A stretch of 64,000 nucleotides of DNA from Stenogyne calaminthoides. Taxonomy: Eukaryota > Streptophyta > Magnoliopsida > Lamiales > Lamiaceae. The DNA lies in assembly GCA_037126765.1 (NCBI GenBank), contig JBBCBC010000022.1:17637758-17701757 (forward strand). The letters run 5' to 3'. The translations under genes and the position numbers were made by a program. Every line of letters begins with the position of its first letter. The first letter of the stretch is position 1. Shown here piece after piece: positions 43,366 to 54,839 of this stretch. The notes under the pieces were generated by a model. That model did not search any database. It had not been told where the DNA came from and saw only the letters and a list, made by a program, of their open reading frames with translations.

Positions 43366-46300
43366 TGAAAAATCCCGATGTATGGTATCTTGACGGTGGA
43401 TGTTCAAGACATATGACAGATTCAAGAAGATACTCGATGACTATGTTGAACAAAGAGGCCCTCGGATCACTTTTGGAGATAACTCCAAGGGGATGAGTGA
43501 AGGATATGGAACTTTGGAAATCGACTCGATTCATATCCATGGTGTTTCATATGTATCGGATTGAAGCATAATTTGCTTTCAATAAGCCATTTTTGTGATA
43601 AAGGTTTTAATGTTGAGTTCTCTAAGAACTTATGTTATGTGAAAGATGATACAACCACGTAAAAATATTCTTGATGGTACTAGAAAAGGAAATGTGTATT
43701 TGCGATTGGAGTTCAACTCCTAAAGATACATGTTTGGTTGCTAAAAGTTCCATAGATACCGGTTGGTTATGGCATAAAAAGAATGAATCACTGAATTTCA
43801 AAACCACGAATAAGCTTGCAAGATTAGCTCTTGTGAGAGGGTTGCCCTAATGAAGTGTTCATGAATGAACATATTTGTGATGCGTGCGAAAGGAAAACAA
43901 GTTAGAGCATCATTTAAAAAGCAAAGTAGATGTTTCTCTTTGAAGAATACTTTAGTTATTGCATATGGATCTTTTTGGTCCTATAACTCTAGTAAGCACT
44001 AATGGCAGGAAATACACATTGGTAGTAGTTGATGACTACTCAAGATATACTTGGGTCATATTCTTACTCGATGAAAAAGAGACTCGAGATAAAAGTTGCG
44101 AGATTCTTGAAAAGACTTCGATATTGAGAAAAATCGAGTGTGGTCAAAATCGATCCGACAAAGGAACCGAATTTATAAATCATATCATATCGATTATTGT
44201 GCGACAAATGGAATTACTCATGAAACATCACCGCAAGGACCCCTCAACAAAATGGTGTTCTTTGAAAGAAGGAAACAGGACTCTAAAAAGAAGGCTGCAA
44301 GGACAATGATAATAGGAAGGTGATATTCCTAAAAGGTTTTGGGTTTGAAGAGTCAACAACTTTTGCATGCTACTCTCGTAACAAATCCATCTTGACCAAG
44401 AGTCAAGGCAAAACACCTTATGAGCTTTGGAATGAAAGGAAGTCTCTTGTTTCTTTCTTTTTAGGTGTTTTGTTGCAAGTGTTTCATACACAACAATGAT
44501 AAAAGATCGATTTGAAAACATTTGATAGCAAAGGCGATGAAGGAATATTCTTAGGGTATTCTCAAGTCGAGAAAAGCTTTCGAGTTTACAACCAGTAGGA
44601 CTCTTATTGTGGAGGAAACACCTCATGTTGTTTTTTTGATGAATCTACTTGAGTTCGGAAGAAAGCATGAACATGATGCGAGATGAACTGACCAAGAGGA
44701 TCACCAGTTAAGCTGAAAAAGAATGACAAATCATCCATCTGAACACGAAAAGAAGAAGTCGGTCACTATCTATGAATGGGTGACTCGACTTCGAATAAAG
44801 AAGTTGAGAATGGAACTCGGGATGGTGAGACTCGGGAAAGCCAACACACCAAAGGTGACCAATCTGAACAGACACCAGTTCAGACTCAGGTATGTGATGC
44901 CAATGAAGATGTGGTCACAGCTGAGGCAAATTCTGAATCTATCAACCAAAGGGGAACAAATGTCTCGACAATGTTACGAATAAATTTCCCACGAGGAAGA
45001 TGATTCCTTTCTCCATTACTGTTGTTCCTGAGTTTATCAATTAACCCAAACCTAACATTTCAAATGTTGAGGATCTTTTGAAGGGGAACATCTAGAAGGA
45101 AATTTGTTAGATATTCATCCTACAAGTCGGATTGTAGGTGATCTAACTGAAGGTGTCAAAACAAGAAGGTTCCATGTTGAGAGTGCACTATTCTGTTTGC
45201 TTCCTATCGGAGAAAGAGCCCTCTTTGAGATTGGTGAAGCTCTACAAGATTCTCATTGGATTCTTGCTATGCAAGATGAAATTTGAATCAATTCTCAAGA
45301 AATGAAGTATGGGAGCTAGTAGATAGACACGAAAGGCACAATGTCATTGGAACCAAGTGGGTATTTAAGAATAAAAGAGATGAAAACAACAACATTGTAA
45401 GAAACAAAGGCAAGGCTTAGTTGCACAAGGTTATTCCCAAGAAGAAGGCTTGGATTATGATGAAACCTTTGCACCCCAAAGAAGACTAGAAGCCATCGAT
45501 TGTTTCTTGCATATCTGCCCACATGAAGTTCACGATCTATCAAATGGATGTGAAAAGTGCATTTCTGAGCGGTGTGCTTAAAGAAGAGGTTTATGTGGAA
45601 CAACCTCCTGGTTTCAAAACAGAATGACCAAGTTCTGAGCTCGGAAAAAGCTTTGTATGGTCTTAAGCAAGCACCCGAGCATGGTATGATACTCTTTCTC
45701 GGTTTCTTCTTGACCATGGTTTTGTCAAAGGAACTGTTGATAGAACTCGTTTAGGATAGAAGATGGGAAGATATCTTACTAGTTCAGATATATGTTGATG
45801 ACATCATTTTTGATCTCAAACCATCACCGTGTGAAAAAGTTTTCAACATCGATGAAAGGCAAGTTTGAGATGTCAATGATGGGAGAGATGAATTTCTTTC
45901 TAGGTCTTCAAGTGAAACAATCAAAGGAAGGAATATTCATCAACCGTGCAAAGTACACCGAGATCCGATTGCCAAATATGGTGTATGAGAATTGCAATGC
46001 GATTAGGATTCCTATGAATACTAACTATAAGATGGATCCCGATTACAAGGCAAATCGATGAGTCATACTAATTATAGAGGAATCATTGGATCATTGCTCT
46101 ATCTCACGGCAAGTAAATAGGATATAACATTTCTGTTGGGATATGTGCAAGATACTAAGCTAATCCCAAGGCTAGTCACATGGAGGCTGCCAAAAAGATA
46201 CTGAAGTATCTTAAGGGCACAGTGAATAGAGGATTATGGTATCCAAATGATGATAACCTTGAATTAACCGGTTACTCGGATCTTTGATTATGGAGGTTGC

Positions 46301-46735
46301 GAAATTGACAGAAGTCCACTACGAGAACTTGTCAATTTCTAGGAAATAAGTGATATCTTGGTTTTTGAAAAAAATGACCTCGATAACAACGATCTTCTTT
46401 GAAGTTTGAATACATGGTGCGAGGAAGGCTGCGTGCTTTCAATTCTTTGGCTCAGACAACAATTAAGGGATTATAAAGTTGTAGACAATGAAGTACCAAT
46501 ATTTTGTGACAATAATAATGTCATTGCTATTTCACAAAGTCCGATATTGCACACCAGATGCAAGCATGTGGATATCAGACATCACTTCATCAGAGATCAT
46601 GTCGAGAAAAAGGACATAAGGATGGAGAAAATTCATACTGATAAGCAGAGAGCTGATATCTTGACTAAACCTTTGGCTGAATCAAGATTTCAGGAACTTT
46701 CAGTTGATTTAGGGATGTTGGATCCAGGTGTATAG
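43366..46735 (+). pseudogene. Sirevirus pol: protease, integrase, RT, RNase H
   Basis: Frame-shifted blocks in the right order are seen. Protease WYLDGGCSRHMTD (43380-43430; Gly for the usual Ser after Asp). Integrase HMDLFGPITL, VVVDDYSRYTWVIFLLDE and SDKGTEF (43959-44180), then the PQQNGV region near 44240. RT WVFKNKRDENNNIVRNKG (about 45360), IYQMDVKSAFLSGVL (about 45540) and the YVDD region near 45795. RNase H/tail RLPNMVYEN, then CDNNNVIAISQSPILHTRCKHVDIRHHFIRDHVEKKDI (46505-46620) and ADILTKPLAE. As read it is multiply broken; almost every block needs a different frame, with single-base differences concentrated at expected CAG/CTG positions. Confidence 0.82.
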
Positions 46736-47109
46736 AGTAAATCTGAAAAATTGAAGGTTTTCAGATGCATGAAGTTTTCTCGATTTCTCTTGAAAACTTC
46801 GAGGATAAAATGGAAATCTTGAAAAGTCTCGAAAACTCGAGTTCTTTGAAGGTCGATTAGATTTCGAGAAAGATCTTGAACCCATTCAAGACTTTCGATA
46901 TACTAACATTTTATCAAGGTCAATACTCAGTAAGACTGATAGAGGGAAAATTAGTCTGAAGAAGTAATGACTCATGCGACTCATTTATTGCTTAAGTGAA
47001 GCTCAGTAATCATTTGCAATAAATACAAAACACCTAAGGAATGTTTTTGGGTGGGATCTTTTTGAAATTCCGAAGAAGGTCAACAGTCATTTAATGCTCT
47101 GTTACATTT
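46736..47109 (+). other. Non-coding link between Sirevirus pol and 3' ORF
   Basis: It is rich in TCGAAA/TCGAGA words. No ORF of note. Confidence 0.4.
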
Positions 47110-50100
47110 AATGACCAATAAGGATAAATTGGCGGCTTACTTTTCGGAAGATCGACCTTTCGCATACCCGATTAATCAGGGGATTAATCTCAACTGTTGC
47201 TTTTCACCTAACCAACGCGAATTCCCACGATCTCGAAACTATATATTCCTCAAGAAGCCATTCAAGCCAAATTTTATCAAACCCTTCGTTCCCAAAATCC
47301 TCTGCAAGAAAATCCCCTTTGCCCAGAAAACCTAAACCCTAAATCTTTAATCTCTCAAATGACTCCTACGGTTTTCGACAAATTAGCTGAGACAAATAAG
47401 CCATGGTACGAATACGTGGTTTCTTTGGAGAGTACGTCCAATGCCAAGCACGAGGAAGAAGCGCTCCACTTAATCCGACTGGTGAAACTGACGAACCTCG
47501 TCGCGAATCGACCGGAGCAGGAGTATGCTCGCGAGGTAATCGAGTTTGTTGCAAATATGGAAATAGATGAGGAGGATAATATAGAATCCAAGATTTTTGT
47601 TTCTCATCTTGAACAATCGATGAAGTATGTGGATTTTGTTCGTGAGTTTTGTATAGTCCCTAAGGATTTAAACGACATTTTTGAGTTGTGCGATAGGGGA
47701 GATGATCCCTCATTGTATATGTTGGGACGGGAGTAGGAGTATCTTGACAAGGTTGCCGAGAAACCTGTTAAGTTTGAGGCAACTCGCACAAACGGCATCT
47801 ACAAATCGAAATACTGAGTATTGATGGATATTGTGGGAAAGTGCATCATGAGTCGATCCGAAGCTTGAAAGCGGATCAAGACTCCCAAACTCCGACTAAT
47901 GGCGGCGATTGAGGACTCACCCACCAAGGATTTCAACTGGTTGAAGTATCTGATCAAGGTGGTGGCTGAGCAAGTCAAGGTCATACAAAGGGAGAAGGAT
48001 GGGGCAATATCTATCAAAGGCAGAATTCTCCACGCCACCAAAATTGCATTTATCTTGGAGATGTGCCGAGAGGAGGAGGACATCTTCGCCAATTCGACCC
48101 CATTTCCCAAGTCCAAAGCGATGTTCAAGCCCATTCTTTGCGAAGAGGACTATTAAGGGAAAGAAAGAGAAGAAAGTGGAATCACCAATTGCGGCTGCTG
48201 AAAAAGAAACCCAAGAAACCAGGGGGAAGGTTTTGTTGGATGCCAAGAAGGAGCAGGGTGAGAAGTTGAAGAAGCAGAAAACCCTCGCTCCAAAGCGCAA
48301 AAGGATGGTGGTTCTCACTGATGAAGATGAAGAGAGGAGACCGAGGAGATTCACTGAGAGCCAAGTTTTCTTTAAATCGCCCACTTACTTGTATTAGCTC
48401 AAAGCTATCTCAAAGGCACAGGATCAAACTGAGGACAAGTCTTCTCGAGGTTCTTGAGACTTCGCTTAGCTCGAGATAAATTTTCTCGAAATTTTTCAAG
48501 ACCTCGAGACCTCGAAAAATGTTGATTCCATCCGAGGATGTGGCGCTCGGACCACGAAGATGCTTTCATTCTGGCGAGGAAGTGCCTGTTCGGTTCTCGA
48601 GAGCAACCGAAAATCCCATCGAGGAGGCGCTTTCCGGACCTCGAGAACCAAGCCGATTCAAACCGAGGAGCAACTGCCCAAACCTCGAGTTCTTTGAGCC
48701 TCGTGAGCAAGTGAATTTTGTTGAGCTCTGAATGAGCTCTTAGTAGATCTTTTCAGTGATTTTTTCAATCCCGAACCGAGAGCCAGATGCTCAAGAAAGG
48801 TGAAGCCGTCAAGAAACCGAAAGTGGATGAGCAAGGGGGAACGGTTCATCCTTGACCGCTACTACTCGAGCTCAAATTTCATACCTCGATCTGCAAGATA
48901 TCTTCTTGATTAAGGTCGACGGTTTTCATCCTCAATCGGACTCTTCCGGAGATGCTTAACATTGTTGCATTGGAGGGGGAAGACTGAATGAGGAGACGCC
49001 TTCTGGCCCCAATTCTCGTGGATTCAGAAAGACAAAGCTCAGGATGAAAATTTCCGATTTTGATGAGCTAGTTCAGAAGAAGATCGCTGAGAGGAGAGCT
49101 ACTGAAGTTGGTGCCCCTAGCAGCAGAGACAAATCTCAAGATGGGGACCAACAGGGAGATGCTGAGGATCAGTTCTCGGATGGAGAAGGAAACTCCTTGG
49201 CCGATCAACCTTGAAATCATTCAACCTCAGACTGAAGCTAGCACTCTCCGGTACCTTTTGGCACTATTAACAATTATGCCAAAGTTAATTGAAGTTTCTA
49301 TCTTTAACTCTGAATTGTCGATGTACGACCGAGGCTCAGTTAGAGACTGGAGCTCATGATGAAGCTGATGCTCAGGTGCAGATCGACCCTCAGGTTGTGT
49401 CTGAACCTCAGGATGATCAAACAACACAGAAGGTGCAAAATGTTCCTGAGATCGACCTCACTCCCTTGATGGAGAAGCTTGAGAAGGTTGAGCCAATGCT
49501 GAACAAGATCACTCAGATGGAAGAGACATTGGCCAGCCAATCTCAGAAGATGGAGAATCTGAGTTCATCTTCAGAACTGGTGCAACTTCGAGACACTCTG
49601 ACCTCAAAGATGACCTCCATGGAAGACAAGCTGAATGAGAAGCTGGAGGGAGTCAAGGCTGAGCTAAGTGCTGAACTTAAACAGAAGCACTAGGAGAGAA
49701 CTGAGTTTCTAGAGGTGAAATTGGAAGAGAAGAACGAAGTACTGATCAAGTCTGCTGTTGAGGAAATGAGCTCAATGCTCATGACCAAGATGACATAGAT
49801 GTTTAAAGATGCTCTCTCTGGCCAGTTTGCCCATCTTTCTGAAAAATTCTCTATGGCAAAGAACCACCTCAGGAGGCTAGAAGATGAACAGGATCAGTTA
49901 GCAGGAGAGGTGCGCTGTGTAAGCAAAGAGCAATACCATATGGACACAGCACTTTCCAGACTCCTTCCAAATTACGGTGCCAAGAAGGGGGAAAGGCCAG
50001 GTGAAGACCTCAAGAAGTTATTGGCACGTACTTTGGAGAAAAAGGCGCAAAAGAAAGCTGAAATGAATATTCTATCTAAAGCCTTGAAGGAAGTCGAAGC

Positions 50101-50899
50101 TACTGACAAGATGAAGTTCAGTAAGGTGGAGAAGCCGATCTACACTCAGGTTTATGAGGAAACCATGCTTGATGTTGCAAGAGAGAAACTGAGTGATAGA
50201 GCTAAGGTTGGAACAAGCCAGGCTGCTGCTGAATTGCCTATGAAGAGGAAAGCCTTGGGCATTGTTGAACCTGAGAGCAAGCGTGCTAAGGCTTCTAAGC
50301 CAGTGCAAAGAAAGTTGATTGAAGATTTAGAAGAGTCTGCAGGTCAACCTCATAGAAAAGTCTTCAACACAAGGAATGCTCTGAAGACACTCCAGATAGA
50401 ACAAGCAAAGAAAGATGCTGCTTCGGTCTCAGGCATGCCTGTAATCAGGAAGAAGGCTGAAGAAGAGCAGAAACGAAGGAGTGGATACAAAAAGTTTGCG
50501 AGCAAACGGAGAGAGACATCAAAAGCACAGAAATGGTCACACGTTGACAAATGAATGCCCATCCAATTCAACGATAGTTGGGAAGAGGTCAAGAGAACCT
50601 TCTGGTTCTACTATGATGTGCTCAGGGAATGGAAAGGGGAAAGCTCAGATCCAAATGAAGCATTTATTGAATATCTCCTAACCTTCTATCATAAATATCT
50701 CCAAAGCTGGATAAACCTTGCGGATGAAGGAAAGGTGCAGATAGTAGCCCCTGGTCCATATACCTACCCTCCTCCAAGACTTGGTAATGGCTTGGTGAAT
50801 GAAAAAGCCATTACTCAAGAAATATCTCAAGATTATCTTTGCCTGATTAGGTCTCGACGAGGAACGAATCCGATATCATCAAGGAAAGAAATGCAATGA
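47110..50899 (+). pseudogene. Sirevirus envelope-like / coiled-coil 3' ORF region
   Basis: It lies between RNase H and the 3' LTR, where Sireviruses carry an extra ORF often called envelope-like. First part, ATG at 47359: about 125 residues (LAETNKPWYEYVVSLES..., FVREFCIVPKDLNDIF). A continuation near 47820-48155 contains KLRLMAAIEDSP and FNWLKYLIKVVAEQVKV, resembling the putative plant transposon protein domain. Second part: one frame from 49289 to 50554 with only two TAG codons (49691-49693, 49796-49798). It is a long Glu/Lys/Met-rich coiled coil (LMEKLEKVEPMLNKITQMEE, LTSKMTSMEDKLNEKLEGVK) followed by a basic tail. No signal peptide or fusion-like segment is seen. Function unknown. Confidence 0.65.
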
Positions 50900-51440
50900 A
50901 GAAGAGGTATTTCGGAATGTTCAACCTGGAGGTGCCCGCTGATGAAGTTGAAGAAGATGCAAACTGAAGAGCAGAAGACTGAAGAGCCAAATCTGAAGAC
51001 TGAAGACTTACCTGAAGACACTTATAATTTTTCTATATTTTTTGTCTTTTATTTTTGTTTTTGATAAACTCATTGTAAGCTGTAAACTCAAAAATCATCA
51101 TCAATGAAGCTTTATCATTTGTGCTCAAAAGATAATATCTCATTATCTTATTTACACGTCTTTTACTTTTGATATGCCTGTATGATTGTCTCTGAACTGA
51201 TTAATTGTTTATGGGGAAATTGTTTATTAAGTATTTGGTGATGAATCCTTTTAAAGATTCATTACTGAAGAAATTGTTGAATGATTAATTGTTGGGAGAT
51301 TCTCAGAAATTGTTGGGAGATTCTCTGTTCAGGAAATTATTTGAGACATAACCAATCTTGTAATAGGATAAACCAAACCCGAAGTTTAGGTTGTATGGTT
51401 GTAACAAGATAGGTTTTGGCATCATCAAAAAATTGGAAAT
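50900..51440 (+). other. 3' untranslated region and polypurine tract of the Sirevirus
   Basis: AT-rich DNA ending GGCATCATCAAAAAATTGGAAAT immediately before the 3' LTR. Sireviruses usually have a GGCATCA...AAAAAGGGGGAGAT purine tract here; this one is degenerate. Confidence 0.55.
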
Positions 51441-53572
51441 TGTTGGAGATGAATTTAATAAAGATATATGATTTTGATTAGATCCCAAAACCCCGAGTAT
51501 GACATGTTCGAATAATCTTGATAGTTGAGTCGATTCGGTTTTAGAGTATTCGGATGATATCTCGCAAAATGTATAGTCGGCAGATATAGATCGAAGTTAG
51601 GATCTCAAGATTACAAGAACTCGATATGTTTTCAAGAAACTGAAGTTTCAGTATGAAACTAAAGTTTACAAGACTTCGAAGAAACCGAGAATCAAGACTT
51701 CGATTAAAATCGAGATCTCAAGACTCGATGTGAAACCGAGATATCAAGACTCGATGTGAAATCGAGATATCTTGAAACGCAGCAGAAATCGAGATATCAA
51801 GACTCAAGATAAAATTGAGGAACAGAAGACTCAACATGAAGACTCAGTATATCAGTCAGTATATCTGTGAAGACTCAGAAGACGTTGAAGACTCAGAAGA
51901 CCCCAAGACTCAAGACACGCAGATCAAGAATCAAGATCAAGAATATTGAAGGCATTAATTATCAAGACTTCGTTAATGTCTTGAATGCTCAGTATAAACC
52001 TGAATGTTCCGAGGCACTGAAAATATCTATCTGAAAGATGCAATACTGAGAAGATCGCGATTCCTTAGAGAAATAGATATTTGCCAAGACATTCAAATGC
52101 AGACAAAAGGAACTAAGTCAGAGTGTTGTTAAGGTTATATCAACTCAGAGTTTGTAACCAAAAGAGCTGTTGAATGTGTCTACCTTTAACTGGAGACAAA
52201 AGTCAAAAAGAGGAGACAACATTGCCATCATACATCGACAATCGACAAAGGATGTGTCAAAAAAAGATGTCAGAAGTACAAAAGTTCCAGACTGCAAAAA
52301 GTGAAGACCGACTACATGAAAGGCTATTGCCTAAAATGTGTTAGGGAGTTTCAAACCCTAAATATAGTCGTTCCTCACACACCATAAGAGGAAACTCACG
52401 AAGCTATCTCCTCCAACGGATAATTTTTAAAGAGTGACCTTGGTGTATGCCTATAAATACTTGTGATCCTCTACATTGTAAGGTTACGGGAAATTTGTAA
52501 GCAACTCAAGAGCTCAAACTTATTATCGCAAAGTTAAAGCACTCGAAAAACTTAGAATTTCCCAAGTGCTTTTAAATCGAAGAGAGCTCATTGCACTAAC
52601 CTAGCTTGATAAGATATATCCGAAGCTTAGTCGAGATATCCTAGCCTTTGCATTGTACTTTATTGTAAAGGATATCTCATCCTAGTTGGAAACCAACCAA
52701 GAAACCCCAAACCCTTTAGAAGGTAGTTTGAGTGTGATTGTTGGTGAGAAGAGTTGTAAAGAGTTAGTAAACTACGCGGAGTAGTCAGAAAGCTCTAGAG
52801 GTGAAGTTAGTAAGCTACAGAGGTAGTCTGAAAGCTTGTTTGTGTTTGAGTAAGTAAACTACGGAGGTAGTCAGAAAGCTCAAGGTCGGGTTGAGTAAGT
52901 AAACTACGTGGAGTAGTCAGAAAGCTTAGGGCCGAGTTGAGTAAGTAAACTACGCGAGGTAGTCAGAAAGCTCAAGGAAGTGATTAGTGAATTTCTCTGA
53001 ATAGATCAGAGAGAGTGGGTGTAGGAGCTTGAGTCTCTGAACCACTATAAATTGTTGTGTTGTTTATTGCTTTCTTTATCTGTGCTTAACTGTTGCATTG
53101 ACTTAAATCTGAAAGCATATTTTCACTGACATTTCAGCTGGAATCAATCCACTGGAAGTTGCATATAATTGAATCACATCCTAATCACTATTCCATTCAA
53201 AGGAAGGTTTTCAGCAAAGCTTAAAACGAATATAAACTAAAGGGCCAACCATTCCGCACATCTGAGTAGCTAGAACAGATAGTTACCAAACTGAATTTAC
53301 TCTTCTGAGGGTTCAGTAAGTTAGTTATCTGATCCAAGCAACTCAGGATCTCTGAAAACTCAGGACTCAGTTGGAATTATCTGAGGTGTTTGAAAGCAGC
53401 TCAGGATCACTGTCTCAGTAAACTTTGACTCAGAGTGATTTGTGCTTCTCAGGACCTAATCTTCAGGATTATCTGACCCAAGCTGACCTCAGTAAATAAA
53501 AAGTTTTAAAAACACTGAACACGTGTATTCCCCCCCATACACGTGTAAGACTCGTTTGCACCGGGACCAACA
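51441..53572 (+). repeat. 3' LTR of the Sirevirus element
   Basis: It begins TGTTGGAGATG and ends GGACCAACA. It is co-linear with the 5' LTR. Many differences are CAG/CTG in one copy against CG-containing sequence in the other, and which copy keeps CAG changes along the LTR. It contains the TATA at 53046-53051 and the GTAAACTACG minisatellite (52760-52975). Confidence 0.9.
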
Positions 53573-53577
53573 CAGAG

Positions 53578-54093
53578 CTTTCACCTCTGCATTAATTATT
53601 CATATCTTGATGTTATTAAGCCTACTATAATGATGATTCCAGTACCACAATAATTAAACAAATTCTAAACCATCCGAATAAAAAAGTGAAAATACTTAGA
53701 CTCTTAAAACAAATTTTAAATCCTCACCAATATACTTGATGTTTGAACTCTTCTTACCCAACATAACATATGTGTTTATGTTCAACATAATAACAAATTT
53801 CAGAATTTGTATATGTGCACATATTCACCTCTACATGCATACAAGCAGAAAATGCTTCAGCAGCATGCCAACAAGAAATCAGAACTCAAACAGAAAATAT
53901 GCATACGAATATTTACTAATACAGAAACAGAGTTTGAGGCACAACAACAAGAAGAAATAAAATTTCTCACTTTTCATCTTGGAAGAACTTCTGATTCCTG
54001 ATCTACGATCACGCTTCTTCAAAATCATATCTTAATGGAAGCATTACTATAAAACCAAACATACATGTCAGTATAATGGTACAAAAAAATAGA
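53578..54093 (-). other. MULE flank, possible first exon of the Ulp1-like gene
   Basis: Right of the Sirevirus, the minus strand at about 54050-53960 reads ILKKRDRRSGIRSSSKMKS, similar in basic/Ser content to the repeated exons at 37.7-38.2 kb. This is a weak call. No other gene is seen. Confidence 0.25.
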
Positions 54094-54778
54094 TCAAAAA
54101 AAAAAATAGATCCGAAAAATAGACCTCAAAACAGATCCATCGAAAAAAAAAACCCAAGCTAATGTATTTTTGCAAAAAGTTTTCGGGCGAAAAAACAAAA
54201 AAAAACATTGAAATTTTTGGGAGAAAAAATTAAAGGGGTAATACTTGCGAGAAAAAACAAAAAAATATGAAGGAAACTTTTCCGACGAGAAAAAACAAAA
54301 AAATATTAAACTTTTCTGGCAAGAGAAAGCTCTTTCGGGGAGAAGAAACAGACTACGTCCAAATCGTGTGTTTTTTTGGCGACAAGAGTTTCGAAAGAGA
54401 AATTCCTGGCTATAGAAACAGACCTTCTCTTTCCCGGCATCAGAATCTTCGAAAGAGAATTTTCTCCTTTCTTCATCACCCAAATTTTCTCTCACTAGTT
54501 TTTTTAAAATTTTCGAAACACCTAATTTGAATCCATCTAGATAGAAAAGGGGGAAAGAGAAATGTAGAGTGAAAATGTACTTTGTGGCAGGTTTGATTTT
54601 ATAGGAAGAAAAGAGGGGAAAGAGAAAGGAAGACAGGCAAAAAGTATTTTTGGATGCATCCGGATAAAGGAAGGGCATTGAAGACAATTCAATCACCCTT
54701 TTGAACCTATTAATAATGTTGAAAAAACCTTGAACCTACTGATAATAAAGCTCTTAGAACGACACCTATTAGTAACCC
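54094..54778. other. Probable right terminal region of the MULE
   Basis: It is an A-rich low-complexity region with recurring GAGAAAAAACAAAAAAAT (54183-54310), then CT/GA-rich DNA and, at about 54700-54775, the candidate inverted repeat matching 17.57-17.64 kb. The 200-residue minus-strand open frame here is Phe/Ser/Lys-rich low complexity and is not called as a gene. Confidence 0.35.
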
Positions 54779-54839
54779 ACGCTTTAATAATCTAACCTGA
54801 CCGTAAATGCCATAAATATTAAGCTATTGTGTGTGACAA

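Larger units (their letters stand above)
38667..53572 (+). mobile_element. Sirevirus-type Ty1/copia element (14.9 kb), TSD CAGAG
   Basis: LTRs of 2138 and 2132 bp bound the element; CAGAG at 38662-38666 and 53573-53577 is a perfect target duplication. In order: 5' LTR, primer site, gag with zinc knuckle, protease, integrase, RT, RNase H, then about 4 kb of additional envelope-like/coiled-coil ORF sequence before the 3' LTR. Large LTRs, an initiator tRNA-Met primer site, gag of the KENKL.LV..Y type and the extra 3' ORF mark the Sirevirus lineage. Pol is split by many apparent frameshifts, but their clustering in regions of unusual CG-for-CAG replacement makes the decay suspect. Confidence 0.92.
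17566..54778. mobile_element. Large decayed Mutator-like element, nested with later LTR elements
   Basis: Subtracting the copia (20494-29780), the Sirevirus (38667-53572) and the LTR at 18206-19655 leaves about 11 kb. The remainder holds a plus-strand MULE transposase, a small minus-strand GRF-zinc-finger gene and a minus-strand Ulp1-like protease gene, with possible terminal inverted repeats at 17.57-17.64 and 54.70-54.78 kb. Plant MULEs carrying Ulp1 proteases (Kaonashi type) are known, so the gene set fits one element. The outer limits are tentative. Confidence 0.45.

Noticed and set aside
53578..54000. Plus-strand frames at 53736-54001 with Gln/Lys-rich peptides
   Set aside because: Short, AT-rich, no motif; the minus strand shows a slightly better exon-like reading.
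54094..54696. 200-residue minus-strand open frame
   Set aside because: Phe/Ser/Lys low-complexity translation of A-rich repeats with no domain; more likely MULE terminal DNA.
17540..54800. A 9-bp target duplication around the large MULE
   Set aside because: Shared TTTAATAAT-like words near both ends are AT-rich and not adjacent to the inverted repeats; not convincing.
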